From positions 682,001 to 746,000 of the forward strand of contig JAVLUZ010000510.1 in the NCBI GenBank assembly GCA_036768485.1: 64,000 bases of DNA. The letters are read 5' to 3'. Both the position numbers and the translations under genes were made by a program. The notes under the pieces were generated by a model that was given only the letters and a program-made list of their open reading frames with translations, did no database searches and was not told the DNA's origin. Source of the stretch: Mermis nigrescens. Lineage: Eukaryota; Nematoda; Enoplea; Mermithida; Mermithidae. Positions 10,460-22,926 of the stretch are shown here, piece after piece (position 1 is the first letter of the stretch; every line of letters starts with the position of its first letter).

Positions 10460-12411
10460 TTGTTAAAGAAATTCAATGCAATTCTATATTGGCGTCGTCT
10501 TAGCAAATCTTCTCGACTAGCCGATGCAGGCAGGCGGTAATAACGCACAGTGGTCGCGCTACTATCCGATTCTTCGCCCAAATCAAGTGATGAAGCCGTC
10601 TCCCTTTCATCATTACTCTGAACAGCATCATCGATAGAAGTTTTAGGCGCACACACTGCATAAGATTTTCGGAACTGAACGCCGCTTTGTAAGGCGCTAG
10701 TTATATTAGAATTATCGATTATCATATAATCATGATTAGCTTCATGTTTCAGCAAACAAACTCCTTTATTACAACTATGAGCATCGTAATCCACTGAACA
10801 GTCCTTTCGAACAGGTATACGTACTTTTGTTTTTTGTGCAGCATTGCATCGCGCAGTATTAGTGGGGCAAGCGTGAGCAATAGGTTCATTAACGTCCTTT
10901 AATTTACTGGTCGGTAGTTCGGATCCATTCGAACCACCCGGCGGATATTTTTTGAGAGTTTTATCATCGCGATTAGAGGCGTTACGAGCACGGTAATTAG
11001 CATAATTATCGACCATTTCACCGCCAGTCTCAGTGCCAACTTTGACGTAAGACACGTTACTTTGATTAATATCTCCATCTCGTTTACTGGCGAGCGAAGA
11101 GCTAACGGTCGAGCTAATGAAATGAGACGGTGCGCTAAACTTGCGATCCTGATTATGATAAAACAAGCGGCATTCGTCTCGTTTATTGTAACAATTCGTC
11201 GCAGAGCTCGCCGCCGACGATGCTGATTTTTCAGCGTCGTTTGGAGGACATTGACCCGATTTTGTACGATTTTTTTCCGCATCCTGATCCTCCTTGTCGT
11301 CGTTTACGCAAATTTTCGATACAAAATCGCAATTATTGAAAAAAGCGTCAGATCGCTGTTGTTGTTGTTGTTGCTGCGACGGTATTCCGCTGCGGCGCTT
11401 GCGAACCCGTTCGAAATTTCTCTCCAAAGTGTACTTTCTATACGATCTTTGTATGACGACGGCGGCTCGCCGCGCCCGGCAATACCCGCCGTATCTTTTG
11501 CACAAAATTTCCAGTTGTTTTTGATGCAAGTCGGACGACATTTCGTAAAATTCGTCGTCGTTTTGCTGGCGGCGGCTGACCCGCCTGTAGTCGGGCTCGT
11601 CAGGGTGACCCCCACCGTTGACCAAATGCTCCTTGCTTTGCACCCGATGGGGCATCGGCGAGTTTATCGCGCGATGCGCTTTGAGACGCGAATCGATCGA
11701 ACATTTGTTCTGAACCCGCCAATAGATATTCAGCGGCTGCGAATGGTCCCGCAGGGACTCGCATTCGGCCGTCGACGATCGATTGTCATCGTTCGATAAA
11801 TTACATGATGACGTCGATTCCGACCCATTTTGTTGGCCCACAATTAGCACGATCGGATGGTGCTGACTAAAATGATGAGGGCGTCGATGGTAGCACGCTC
11901 CTCCGCACAAGTCATCGTTATGATGATACGCCATTCCATCGTCGCGTCCGGCTTGCTTAAGATTGCGAGGCAATGAGCAGTAATTTGTTTGATTCGCGTG
12001 GCAATCCGTGAAGTTGACGTTTTTACGACGAGCTGCTAAGGCGTTTCTCGAATGATGCGTTGAAGCGGAAGACGACGAAGCGGCGGACGACATATTCAAG
12101 TGGCAGCGGCAATAATAAATATAATAACAATAACAATAATGGCGGTCGCCGAGGATTTCGGCGAATCCGTCGTTGAAGCTGCTGCGCAACGAGCAGCTTC
12201 GGTCGCAGCAGCACTTCCTCCTCCGTAAGCAATTTCCTTGATGAAGGCTTTTGTTGTTGCTGTAGACGTCCTGCGGTAATTCAAGAGGACCGTTTTTGCC
12301 GCCGGGTCTGTTGGCTATTGATTTTTCGGCGCACCGGCTGCAAAAACGCATGCACAAATATGGGAAAGAGCTATATTTGCAGACGACTACATAAGCAATG
12401 AATAGGCTCAC
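10460..12411 (-). CDS. IQSEC/Schizo-type Arf-GEF, IQ-motif exon (partial)
   Basis: Long minus-strand exon, 650 complete codons from the first ATG. Residues 285-337 contain a KRYGGYCRARRAA stretch, the IQ motif VIQRSYRKY (319-327) and NFERVR. This order of YGG, RRAA, IQ and NFERLR is characteristic of IQSEC/BRAG proteins (Schizo/Loner in Drosophila), which activate Arf6 at membranes and synapses and bind calmodulin through the IQ motif. The exon ends with RRRQYRIALNFFNK, the lead-in to the Sec7 domain, then splices at a GTGAGT donor (intron begins at 10459). The rest is low-complexity Ser/Asn/His/Asp with a seven-Gln tract (346-352). The Sec7 and PH exons should lie at lower coordinates but no such ORF is visible down to base 1, so that intron exceeds 10 kb or the exons are very short. 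The start is uncertain: a TTTTTGCAG acceptor at 12338 could open the exon at 12337, and Met107 is another candidate. Overlapping ORFs in other frames are shadows. Confidence 0.8.
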
Positions 12412-13095
12412 AAGCGAGCAGCTTATCGCAGCATTGAGACATTATATTATTGTCGCTGTATATTCCTTTGTATAATTTATTACACATCCGTCGGGTAGAA
12501 TATACATAGATGCTAACGTAAAAGACCAAAATTATGGAAGGTCGAACTTTCTTAATATCCAAAGTGTCCAGAATGATGTAACGGTAATTTTTCCGGAAGG
12601 CAATTAGAAATTGACTAATTGTGAACTAAGACAGTTTTTACGCAGCTCCAGCATCTACTTTTTAGCTTCAAAAATCTCTGACCCTCACACCGACCTTGCT
12701 GCGCCCTATTTTCGGAATCTCCCGACATGATCGAAAGAAAAATAGAAATTTGGTTAGTTTTTGCCTTGTGCCATGAAGAATTACAAGTTTAATATCTCGC
12801 GGAACTGGTTAGTGTAAAATCCCTTGATCTCGCATGCTTCTGCGGTTTTTCTTCTACAAGAATACGACTTTAAATTTTTAGAAAAATGTGCAACAACCAT
12901 CCACATTTTGCTTTGCTTATCTTTTTCAGTGGTAAAAATGAGACCAACTACGCGATCTTTTTTAATTTCTAAATAATTTCTTCAAGGATTCGAGAAAATT
13001 CTCACAAATGTTAAGGTCGTTTTCTACATATTTAATTGATTATCTGGAAGCCTATTATTGTTATACTGGAGCATACAGTATCACGCAAGCAGTCT
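12412..13095. other. Upstream flank of the IQSEC exon
   Basis: AT-rich sequence; no upstream exon or promoter could be supported. 12434-12562 is open on the minus strand but shows no domain. Confidence 0.3.
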
Positions 13096-13289
13096 CAGTG
13101 GCGGATCCAGGATTTTCCTAAGGGGGGCGGTACCCCTAAGGGGGAGCGGAACCCTGACTTGGGCGGAAAAATTAGCCATTTTAACCCAAAATTCGCCAAA
13201 AATCGCTCAAAAATCCTTAATTTTGCGCACTATTTTGGGCCAATTAGGGGGCGGCCGCCCCCCCCCGCCTCCCCCTAAATCCGCCCCTG
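13096..13289. mobile_element. hAT-like MITE (CAGTGGCGGATCC end)
   Basis: Exact TSD AGCAGTCT (13088-13095, 13290-13297). Terminal sequence CAGTGGCGGATCCAGG, with a shorter inverted match at the right end (ATCCGCCCCTG). G/C-rich tips, no coding capacity. Confidence 0.85.
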
Positions 13290-13370
13290 AGCAGTCTCAA
13301 TCTATGGATATCAGTTTTATGAGAATGCGAAGAATTACGCGATCCTATAAGCTAACTTGCATAATAATCT

Positions 13371-13533
13371 AAGCCCGGTTTCTATAACTTATGGCTTGAG
13401 CCAGGCTTAAGCCACACTTCAATGTTTAAAAATACGCGGTCAGGTTTGAGCCTAGCTTAAGCACACTTTCTATGTTTATCATGTACAGGTTTAAGCCTAG
13501 CTTGAGCCAAGCTTTATAGAAACCGGACCCAGT
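13371..13533. repeat. Palindromic MITE with GCCCGGTTTCTATAA ends
   Basis: TAAGCCCGGTTTCTATAACTT on the left mirrors TATAGAAACCGGACCCA on the right. Between them TTGAGCC(T/A)(A/G)GCTTAAGCC is repeated in both orientations. The ends resemble those of PIF/Harbinger-type MITEs, but I see no clean TSD. Confidence 0.55.
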
Positions 13534-15344
13534 GCTATTGTCATTAATCCGCTTCCCACTTCCCAGTGACTTTCTCAATCAGACGCATTGAAACTGTAAG
13601 CTGAATTCGTGTGAATAAAAAATCTAAGGAATTGAGAAGACTTTACAAAAATGTTGTACCGGAAGATATACGTGTGACGCGTTTGATATAAGCACGGCAA
13701 ACAACAATACAGTCAAGTTTTCCTCAGTTTTCCAGGAATTAACCCGAATCCTGCCAGCTTAGCATGGGTATAAAGTGAAAAGGTGAAAATTCCGGAATTA
13801 TCAGAAATGCGTTTACATCACAACAGTGACAAATAAACTGTCATGCTCTCATTCTACAGAATCCGACCAGCTCTTTTATTCCCACAATGGCATCGATTGT
13901 TGAACAAAATACAAATATTTATTATCTTACGAAGCCGTATTTGTTGTACACAATAAGCAAAGTTTCAGGAGCAGTGGTTAAAAATTATACCTATGTTCAA
14001 TAAATTCTTAAAAATAAAAATAGCGTGGCGCAATTAGGTATCGTTTGAAAAGTGCATCAGTAAAATAAGACGAGCCTAAATGAACAAGAAACGTATCGAC
14101 ACTTTACTGTAATGAAATTTAGTGCCGTGATAACGTTGAATAGACATCTGCAAGTGCGACCATCAGTTTTTTGGATTATTTAATTTGGAACTCGTATTCG
14201 TTGTGAGATAGACAAAAACATAAAGTGACGAAAAAGAAAAAGCGAAACAATTGTCTTCAGAAGACATCAGACGATTTATGGGTGTTTGTTTGTGGGTATC
14301 TAATAAATGAAAAAGGAAAAATTACTTGAGACTGAGTTATTTACTCTAAAATAATTTCTTCGATTGTAAAATGACGGAAAGGTCGGTGTATTTATGCTCA
14401 ACGGGTCTGTCTACACAAAACACGTAGCAGCGCATATATCTCTACAATACGAGTATATTGATGATAATGCTCAAAGTGAAGCTTGAACAATAGGCAAGAC
14501 TTGCTACGCATTTGACGCAAAAAGTTTTGTTTACTATGAAAAGCACACGGCCATACCAACGACACGTTGTCCTACAAAAACTGGTGTGACCACTATTACA
14601 AGTTCAAGCGTTCCTTAAACTACTAAGTTTGTTTTGAAACACGCAGCTAGGCGTTCTCATGGTTAAAAATCACATTGAAGGCTAACCTAAATGTGAGCCT
14701 AAAACTCAGAAAAGATCACATATTTAGTTGACTGGCGCATAATAAAATTTAGATGCAGCTCAAAACGAACATAAAATTAAACAAAGCTTCTCTGTTCGTG
14801 TTGACAATAAAAATTTCATTCAAACTTGACTAAAATCAAAATCATGGTTTGCAAGCGTAAATATGTTTATAAAGATAGCATTCCTCCGTTTTTGTCCGTT
14901 TACAAGAGAGGGAAATTTAATAAAAATTAGAAGAACCATATCGAAGAATAAAGAAAGTCACAAATTCAGAGAATCCTACGAGAATTTCAGTCAAATTTAA
15001 GTCAATAAAGACCCAATTTTTCGTTTACTTCAAAGCTAGTATTTGTGCGAAAAAATCGATTATCGGTCAAAATATGTAAAGGTCAATAAAGCAATAGCGT
15101 GTCATGCAAATAATTCCCTAAACTTTGTTTTTGCTTTAAAATTCGCAAGATTTCAGCACTTCGCTCCGAACTGATAATTTCGTATTGTCTTCTCTTGCGA
15201 TAGGACAAATGAATCTATAGTAAATCAAAGGGTAAAAATTCATGATATCTGCTGAATAAACTACATTTCACGACGACAAATAAAAATTCTTCACATTTTT
15301 ATTGCAGATAATTTCTTGAGGTTCGACACGCTGAAAGGAAAGAG
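13534..15344. other. 1.8 kb non-coding, nothing recognised
   Basis: AT-rich with dense stops in all frames; no repeat family from elsewhere in the window was matched. Confidence 0.35.
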
Positions 15345-15552
15345 CATGGGCGTACGCAAGGGAGCGGGGGCGGCCTTCCCCCTTGGCCCTAAAATAATTT
15401 TGAAAAGGCAAGATAATGCATGAAAAATCATGGAAATTGGCATCTTTTCATTTTGAAATCTTAAAATTTTCGGCGCTTCGCGCTGTAGGATCATTATTTT
15501 TCATGAGAATTCGGACCACCCCCCCTTTAAAAAAATTTAGCGTACGCTCCTG
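15345..15552. mobile_element. hAT-like MITE (CATGGGCGTACGC end)
   Basis: CATGGGCGTACGCAAGGG at the left and AGCGTACGCTCCTG at the right form inverted ends. The flanks GGAAAGAG and GGACAAAG match at 6 of 8. It contains CGGCGCTTCGCGCTG near 15470. Confidence 0.55.
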
Positions 15553-15757
15553 GGACAAAGCGTGCGCCAAAAGCACTGTTTCAAGGGAGTGCCGCGATTC
15601 AATCTGAATTCAATTCAATACTCAATCTGAACCAGGAATAAGCAGAGAATCTTTTTACAGCTAAATCGTCCTAATACTTTTAGAAACAGAAGGTGCCTAT
15701 ATTTAGACATATTTTTGTCCTGAGAATTGTCAATTTTAAAAAAATCGGGATAGGTAC

Positions 15758-15962
15758 CATACATGTAGCAGAATGGGTTTTCCCCCAATCGAAGTTGGAC
15801 ATTTTCCCCAACCCCCTGCAGCCATAAAACTTTCGACTCCCTCCAAATTTTTAGTGAAAACATGAATTTTTTGGCCGTTTTTTGGTCAAAAATTGAAGGA
15901 ATCTCATCCCCCTCCAATGACCGGAAAGCCCATTAGCCCAATTTCGAGCCGTTACATGCATG
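15758..15962. mobile_element. Possible MITE (CATACATGTAGC end)
   Basis: CATACATGTAGCAG at the left and TTACATGCATG at the right are inverted, with C-rich blocks like those of the other CATACATG elements. No matching 8-bp flanks were found, so this is tentative. Confidence 0.35.
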
Positions 15963-16554
15963 GTGTACTATGTATAAGTATTCTAATCACGATTGGCGTC
16001 AAATTTTTAAAAAGAGCCAACAACAGATACCTAGGCGAATCGAAATTCGACCAACAATTCGGAAAATATCGACAGCCAATAATTTAATATGTTTTGCACC
16101 CAATAAATCATTTTGGCGACAACATAAAAAGTACATTGGTATTGGTTCCGCAATACGCTCGCATCGAAGCTGCGATCCGAATGTTCACCAATCACCATTA
16201 TCATACGAACCGTTGTTCAATTTATATATGAACACGAAATATGACACCAAATTATCATCGTAGCTCTAATATTACGAGCAGTGTTGAGGAGAGTTTACTT
16301 TTTGACTGTTCAACGTTGATTTTTTTAAATGACAACAAATATGTAAATAATCGTTGGAGCGTAACTATCAAGCAATTATTTGCGAGCCTATTAGCATAAA
16401 TAAAAAGTTTTCAGATTGCTTTTTAGTTAATACCAGCAATACGCATGCAGGCGTCAATTAAGGTTGAACTGTCACCATGTATTTTGATAGAAAAAATATA
16501 CTCCTTTTTTCGGCATATTGAGTGATGACTAGAACTGACGGAACACATTTTTTA

Positions 16555-19140
16555 TGACATCATAGGTAGCGCGATAGCGCTACACATAATATACTTGGCC
16601 ATCCTTTTTGTTCATATGTTTATCACAGCAAGTGCGGAATTTGTGCCTCCCCCCCCTCACAGCAACAACGGCACACACCTGGAAGGTGCGGTTTTTTTAA
16701 AAGGTAGATAATAAAAAAACCTAGATACTCTTTTTTGTTTACACTCAATACCGAGCTAGTCGTGAGTGTGTAAAGTTTACACCAAAAATTCAAATGATCG
16801 GCAGAGGGCCAATTTTTTTAAAAACGTTTCCCTGATTAGTTATTTACGGATCTGGTGTTAAAATTTCTTTACGCTCATTAGTTGTTGCACAGGAGTGTAA
16901 ATTAGACGCTTTTTTACTGTTTTCATGTGCACAAGCATATCTAAGTCAGTTTTACATTCTATGCAGTCTGATTGGTTTCAAAAGGTAGACAGTTATAAAA
17001 TCTAGGGGAGCCTTTTTTTATTTTTTTAAAGTAATATTTTCAAATTTAGAGGCGGTTTATTGTAAAGAGTCATGGACAAAAAAATTTTTCTCCTCCACTT
17101 AGTAGACAGAGCGTGGTAATTATCTTTAAAATGTGCCTCGTCCTAAGCGCTACACGTCAAAATTTATTTTGTTTCTTTACATTCAATATTGCATTATTAG
17201 TGCAGGTGTAAACTTTACACTAAAAAAATTTTTCGCCGAGAGCGTCGTGGATGATGAATTTAAAAAAAATGTTCTCCGTTAGGTCAGATTAACGAATCTG
17301 ACCTTTAAACTTTTCTATAGCCAGCGTTTGTTGAGGTATGAAGAGGTGAAATTTGAATTATACATCTATTTTCTAATGCCGATAGATAAGTCCGTATTGC
17401 ATATTGTTTGATCAGATTTTTCTTATTTGTAGAGGTTTTTGACTCGTCTTTAATAGATAATTATTTTTATTATCATAAATTCACTATTCTTTAACTTCAG
17501 TAAAATGATGAATATTTTTCAATATAATATAATCAAGTTGAAATCTTGGCTGTGAGTTGAGTTGGTGCGTTGGCTGACGTATCCGTTCTCGCATATGAAT
17601 ATAAAAAAAGAATAATGGGTTCAAGTCTTCTGAATATTAACTTTTTTCATTATTTTAATTCTTTTGGCAAAACCATGCACTTCATTTGACTTATTCATCT
17701 ATTTAGGTTCTGCAGATGACAACTTTTTTGCTTTTTGAATTCAAATTTAGTTCTCGAATGGGAGTGTAAAGAGTGCGAAAATCTGGGGGTGAAAAGACAC
17801 ATTTTAGTCGAGTTTTCGACTTGTTTATGTCTGCCAACAGCTCCGGTTATGAGTTTTAAGAAATTTTTTCTCACAGAAATGTACTACAATGCTTACCAGC
17901 AAACTTCTCTACAATCAATACGCAGTTAGTACCGGGGGTTTAAACTTTACACTCTAGTGGATGAGTAAAAAAACAGATTTTGTCTAAGATTTCTCTGCCA
18001 ACTTTTTCGGTTATAAGTTGGGATGAATTGGATAAAAATAGAAATAAAGTTACTTTTAAGAGCTACACGTCGAAGCAAGCCGCGTTCAAAAAAACGTAAT
18101 ATTGAGTTGTTTATGGGGTGTATAGTTCGAAATCTGAGGTGTTAAATGGGCGAAAAAACAGGTTTTTTTTCGTATTTTGATTGGTAAATCATATCAAATA
18201 TTTTGCGGAACATAAGTTGAACACATACAAACGTAGTACAATCAAAGAGCTACAAACTGGCCCGAACCGAATTTTTAAAGTTTACAATGTGGTGGACAGT
18301 GGAAAATACGTGTTTGTCCATTTTTTTTGTTCGCCACTTTCTCTGTTCAGAAGTCAGGCTAGGCCGAAAAGGATAAAAATAAAGTACTTTCTAAGAGGTA
18401 CGCGTCACAGCGAATTGCGTTTGTTTGCATCAATATTTAGCTTTTTCGGGAGGTGTAAAGTCAAAAAATAGGGAGTTGAACGTGTTTCTGTCTTGTTTTT
18501 TCTGACAATTTCTGGGTTATGAGTCTGGGCATATTATGAAGTCTAAAAATGAACTAGAAACCAAAAGTGATACGCCAGTTTGTTCGAACTCAACAGTGGT
18601 GTACAGTGCTTTACATCTGATATTCATTTGTCTTCGGGCCATTGTGGAGACTTAATTATTAAATAAATGTTGATCGTAAAATCAGAGTAATATCAAAATT
18701 ACGAATCCGACTAAAATTTTCTTTACACTCTGTGGCTGTGTAAAGTTTACACTGCATATTAACTTTAGTTCTAGAGCCTTGCGGAAGCTTAATTGTTCCA
18801 AAATACTCTACGTAAAATCAGAATTAGGAATCTGACTATTAGTTTTCTCTACACCTAGTAGTTGTGTAAAGTTTGCACTATTCATTTGTTGTTAATATGT
18901 AGTTTATACTACACATTTATTTTACTTCAAAATCTGAGCGTTAGTGTTCCTTACATTTGATATTTGCGTAAAGTTTATGCTGAAAAACTTTGATATGTTT
19001 AAATAATGTAAGGTCTTGTTTGAAAAGGATAATGCTGATGTTATGAACAACATTGTTTTCCGCGTTCTTGGACTGCTGTCATTATTGTCGCATGCTACTG
19101 TATGTGTTTACTGACTGATGTACTAAAATCATGCTAATTA
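16555..19140 (+). repeat. Family A repeat, longest copy A2
   Basis: The start matches 1450-1480 (hairpin GTAGCGCGATAGCGCTAC). The body consists of degenerate ~450-bp units: the phrase around ATCTGACCTTTAAACTT at about 17295 corresponds to ATCTGGTGTTAAAATTT at about 16850. GTGTAAAGTTTACAC or its variants recur at about 16770, 17210, 17940, 18740 and 18860. Shorter units carry AAGAGCTACACGTC (17140, 18058, 18395). Reverse-orientation copies lie at 37870-39395, 41745-43052 and 60150-61945. It is directly followed by a family B TIR. No ORF longer than 96 codons. Confidence 0.65.
17556..17642 (+). other. tRNA-like segment within family A
   Basis: Contains GTGCGTTGGCTGACGTATCC and, about 45 bp later, GGGTTCAAGTCTTCTG, resembling A and B boxes. 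The same pair occurs in reverse at 39545-39632. The acceptor arms do not pair, so it may be the relic of a pol III-driven element. Weak evidence. Confidence 0.25.
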
Positions 19141-19141
19141 A

Positions 19142-21300
19142 AAAGTAGGGTACTAGCAAAGAAAAATGCTCCGATGGAACAAAAAAGATGAATATACTTG
19201 GAATAGTGGATTGTTAAGGATATTAAAGGAGGGGACTAGGAAAAAGCTACCTAAAGTCGCAAAATCTGATAAAAATTACACTTTCTCTAAGCAACGCAAA
19301 AAATCGAAGTATTAAAGTTTGCTGGCAAGTAGCAACGCTGACTAGCTTCGCATCCTGATTGATAGAAAACTAAGTGGTATTGTATTTAAAGTTGTTTTAT
19401 TTTGTTATGAGCATTATAGAAACAAAGCAGGGCAAGGGCGTAGCCAGGGGGGGCATAGGGGGCATATGCCCCCTCCGAAATTTTTCTAAAATTTTGTTGA
19501 TTTTTCTGGTGCAATAATTGTGATCAGAAAATTGAGTTCAAAGAGGCAAAAAACGTCAAAATCTTCCGGCGCTTAGCGCCGAGTCATTATTATTTATTGT
19601 TATATAGATCCGTGAGTTTAGAAGCTTGAATAAGCTAAAATAATCCAGCGCTTCAGATCACTTTAGTGATTTAATCCACTATTTGTTCGTTGAATGAAAC
19701 TGCGCATGCTTATTGAGCATAATAGTAAAAGTGTGAAAATGGTTGCGTACTAGTTTGCTTATTCTCTGCTTTGTTTGTCTTTCTTTACAAGGACACATAA
19801 TTCTATTGTAATCGAAAAGAATATCCGCATTTTCTTGTGTTTTTAGGCATTTTCTGTTTTCTGAACTACATCCTGTTAATAAGAAGGCTACAAATGGGTC
19901 TGAAAACGGTAAGAACAAAATTTTCATGGATACATTTTCCAGGGACCCGTTGCTGCATACTTAGCAGAGGTCGAAAATGCATTTCAGCTCAGAAGTCTTG
20001 TGTGAGTCGATCAATTTTAGCTGTTTTTGGGCTTAATTCAGAACTAAGATTTGGCCGATTTTGCAAAAATTTTAACATTAGTATTCAACATTGAAGTGCA
20101 TTGTTTACAAAATTTTCCGGGGCACGGCAACGGACCCCGCTGTGGCCAGCCTTAAAATCTACTTCACGTGTAAAAAAACTTTTGGTAGGACAAAAAGGGG
20201 TAAAAGGGTTAGAAATTTCTTAAAGTTTCCGGCGGCGCTGGAAAGTTTGTCTGTTCTGTATGATGTAAAGGTATAAATTAAGTTTAAAGAGCAAAAGCGT
20301 CAAAATTTTCTGGTGCATAGCTCCGCCGGTTACAGTTGTTTCTCTTTTTAAAGCTCCAGCATTGCGTTTAAAAGCCTGAATCAGTCAAAATATTCTAGTG
20401 CTTCATACTAAGTTATTAATGCGCAGTTTTCCTGTTAGAAAAGCCTGAACTTACGGCATTATGTCAAAATTGTTTTGCACAAATTCGATAATTTTCTGCT
20501 CTGTCAGACTGTCAGTATTCACAGGGCTACAAAATGTTAACGGCGGTAAAAATGATTTAATTTTTGGGCATTTTGAGTCACTCATGATTTCCGATCTGTC
20601 TGTCTATAAAAAAGCCGTAAATTCTACACGAAAACGGTAAAAAAATTAAAAAATTTCGGCGCTTTGCGCCGCTTCACACTTTTTGTATTGTTGATCGTCA
20701 GAAACCCATAAATCAGCCAGGCTACACAACTAATGGTCGAAAAACTCAATTTTACAATACATCGTGCCACTGTACCACATCAAAGCATTCGATGCAAAAG
20801 TAGTCTTTAAAAATTTTTTGTGCATGCCCCCTCCGAACCAAAATCCTGGCTACGCCTCTGAAGCAGGGGCCGATTGATTAGTGCACGCAATCGTCACGGG
20901 CATGCTAGTGTACCTACATTTAGTCTGTTTCAAGTCAACTCACATGTTTCCTACTGTTTTAAACCAACAATTTCTTCAATTGTTTTGGATGCATCGATGT
21001 TTGCTATTTCATTCGATTGGCTTAGAAAGACTGTTACTCAATATCATTTCCCATAGCTACTGCATAGCTAACGTGCTGCTCTTCCAATCATTTTAATGGT
21101 CAAATATTTATTTTAATGTGTTGGCCGCAGAATATACTTCGATTTTTCGTTGCTTAGAGAAAGTGTGATTTTTATCAGTTTTTGCGACTTTGGGTAGCTT
21201 TTCTAGTCCCCTCCTTTTACATCCTTAACAATCCACAATTCCAAGTATATTCATCTTTTTTGTTCCATCGGAGCATTTTTCTTTGCTAGTATAATATGTA
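19142..21300. mobile_element. Family B long-TIR element, copy B2
   Basis: TIRs at about 19150-19315 and 21122-21292 carry the B1 landmarks (GCTCCGATGGAACAAAAAA, GAATATACTTGGAAT, AAAGGAGGGGACTAGG). The interior of about 330 bp is split by the hAT-like element at 19433-20860. The undivided interior occurs in reverse at 62150-62400. Confidence 0.75.
19433..20860 (+). mobile_element. hAT-like element (CAGAGGCGTAGCCAGG end), 1.43 kb
   Basis: Exact TSD AAGCAGGG (19425-19432, 20861-20868). The ends are CAAGGGCGTAGCCAGG and, reversed, CAGAGGCGTAGCCAGG. The empty site is preserved at 62275-62297, where AAGCAGGGGCCGATTG occurs once (reverse strand). The interior holds several GGCGCTT(A/T)GCGCC palindromes (19570, 20655) and short ORFs without transposase signatures, so it is non-autonomous. 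Confidence 0.9.
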
Positions 21301-22433
21301 TATGGTAGTGATTTACGAACTGGTTCCATCAATAATCGAATGAAAATGGAGCTCAGGTGCATAATTTGTGCATAAGATATACGGAGACGGACAAAATGTA
21401 ATTTGCAGTCGCTCATTGACGAATGGCCTCAGAACCATAGTAAGTTATTTATTAATTAGTTCGGCAGCACAAAAATAAGCCGCTGGTAAAAGAGCCTGAA
21501 GAAGAAGAAATGACCGAGAGCATCTTTTCGATCTTTTCTACAATTCAACCTCCAGTTTTGTTTCTTCAATTTTTACTTCACTTACTGCATTTTGGTGCTT
21601 AGATAGTCTAATTTGAAACTGCCAGGATAAATGAGAAATTCAACTTCCCAAGTGTCTCAGGAAGTAATATAGAAATCGAAAAAAGATGGGGCAAGAATAA
21701 AAAAAATTCGTTGTATAAGAACGCAGATCTTTTTACGATTCTGCACCCTTTTTTAAGTTTATAGCCATATAGGCGAAGCCGAAATTCTGCGAGCTGAAGG
21801 CCAAAAAAGGGCTGAAAATTGATATTACGGAACAAAACACTTCTTCCGACGTTTTCCATTAAGTTCTAAATCTTGGAATAAAAAACGCAAAAACGAAAAG
21901 TTTAAAAGTGTTCTAGATTTCTAAGAGTTCAAAAACCCGGAATATCTCACGCGCATGTGGTTACGGTATTCTTCATTAAATGGGTCAGATATAAGACGAA
22001 GTAACGCAATTCCGCGCATCAGTTCAACTCCACGACTAAAATACAAATATTTTCTTGCCATCTGGAGCAAGCGAAAAGTGAAAAAATAGTAAAATTGGAT
22101 ATTCCGGCTTATTCAAGATTCAAGATTGAAACTTTAAAAAGGAATCAAAATAACAGTCTAAACAATCACATTTGCTCGAATATGATGAAAATATCTTCAA
22201 ATGCAACTTATAATTTGAAAAAAATAGTTGCGAAAACCATTATGCGCAAAATCCAAATCGGGTACAATTGGCGGAAATCTCAAGCAATAATTCCTTCAAA
22301 CACTCAACAATGACACTCTGAGCGTTTCGAGCCTTTTATACACTTGTATATTAATAGGTACTTAACGCTACCCAAAAACACATTTATCTACGTATACCAC
22401 TTTGCATAACTTAGTTTTTCAAGCTAATAATAC
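21301..22433. other. Non-coding, nothing recognised
   Basis: AT-rich; small open frames only, none with a domain I recognise. Confidence 0.35.
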
Positions 22434-22490
22434 GGGTCTGTCCCGATTTTCCGACCGTCCCGATTCTCCGTCTAATGATAAAGCAGGTCA
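22434..22490. repeat. Fragment of the FB1 foldback end
   Basis: TGTCCCGATTTTCCGACCG followed by one more 17-bp unit and TCTAATGATAAA, matching 5774-5805. It suggests that the true FB1 terminus is TGTCCCGATTCTCCGAC. Confidence 0.55.
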
Positions 22491-22926
22491 CTGTTTTTTT
22501 GTACGACACAAAGATTTCAAGGCTCGCACAAGATTTTCAAAGGCATCTTTGCACAATGTACAAAGACTTTTTGAGGCAAAGTAATTATAATTTTAACGCT
22601 TTTTTAGTATTTTTTAGCAAAATTTCAAAATACCTTCGGCGCCTCACACCGAATATTATAATAACATTCTATTTAGTTCCAAGCGCGGGCATTAAACACT
22701 CCAAGATATCTCTTTATGCATCTTTTTGTACAGATTTAAGCATCTTTTACATCTACCTCTACTGCTTAATAAAGATTTTATGCAGACTGAAGAACTCATT
22801 AAAACAACTTCGCACTGTTTTCTGCCATTTGAAGGTAAAATTGACTTTTTCATCTTTGCGTTGCATTAAATTCATAAGCAAATTGGTGTCTATTATAGAG
22901 ATTCAGTCAGTATATTGCAATCAGCT

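Noticed and set aside
11251..11799. Plus-strand ORF of 182 codons
   Set aside because: It lies antisense within the IQSEC exon; its composition mirrors that exon and it has no domain.
18181..18471. ORF with the peptide IKYFAEHKLNTYKR, similar peptides at 38560 and 61200
   Set aside because: The similarity follows from nucleotide identity among family A copies; frames differ or are broken in the other copies.
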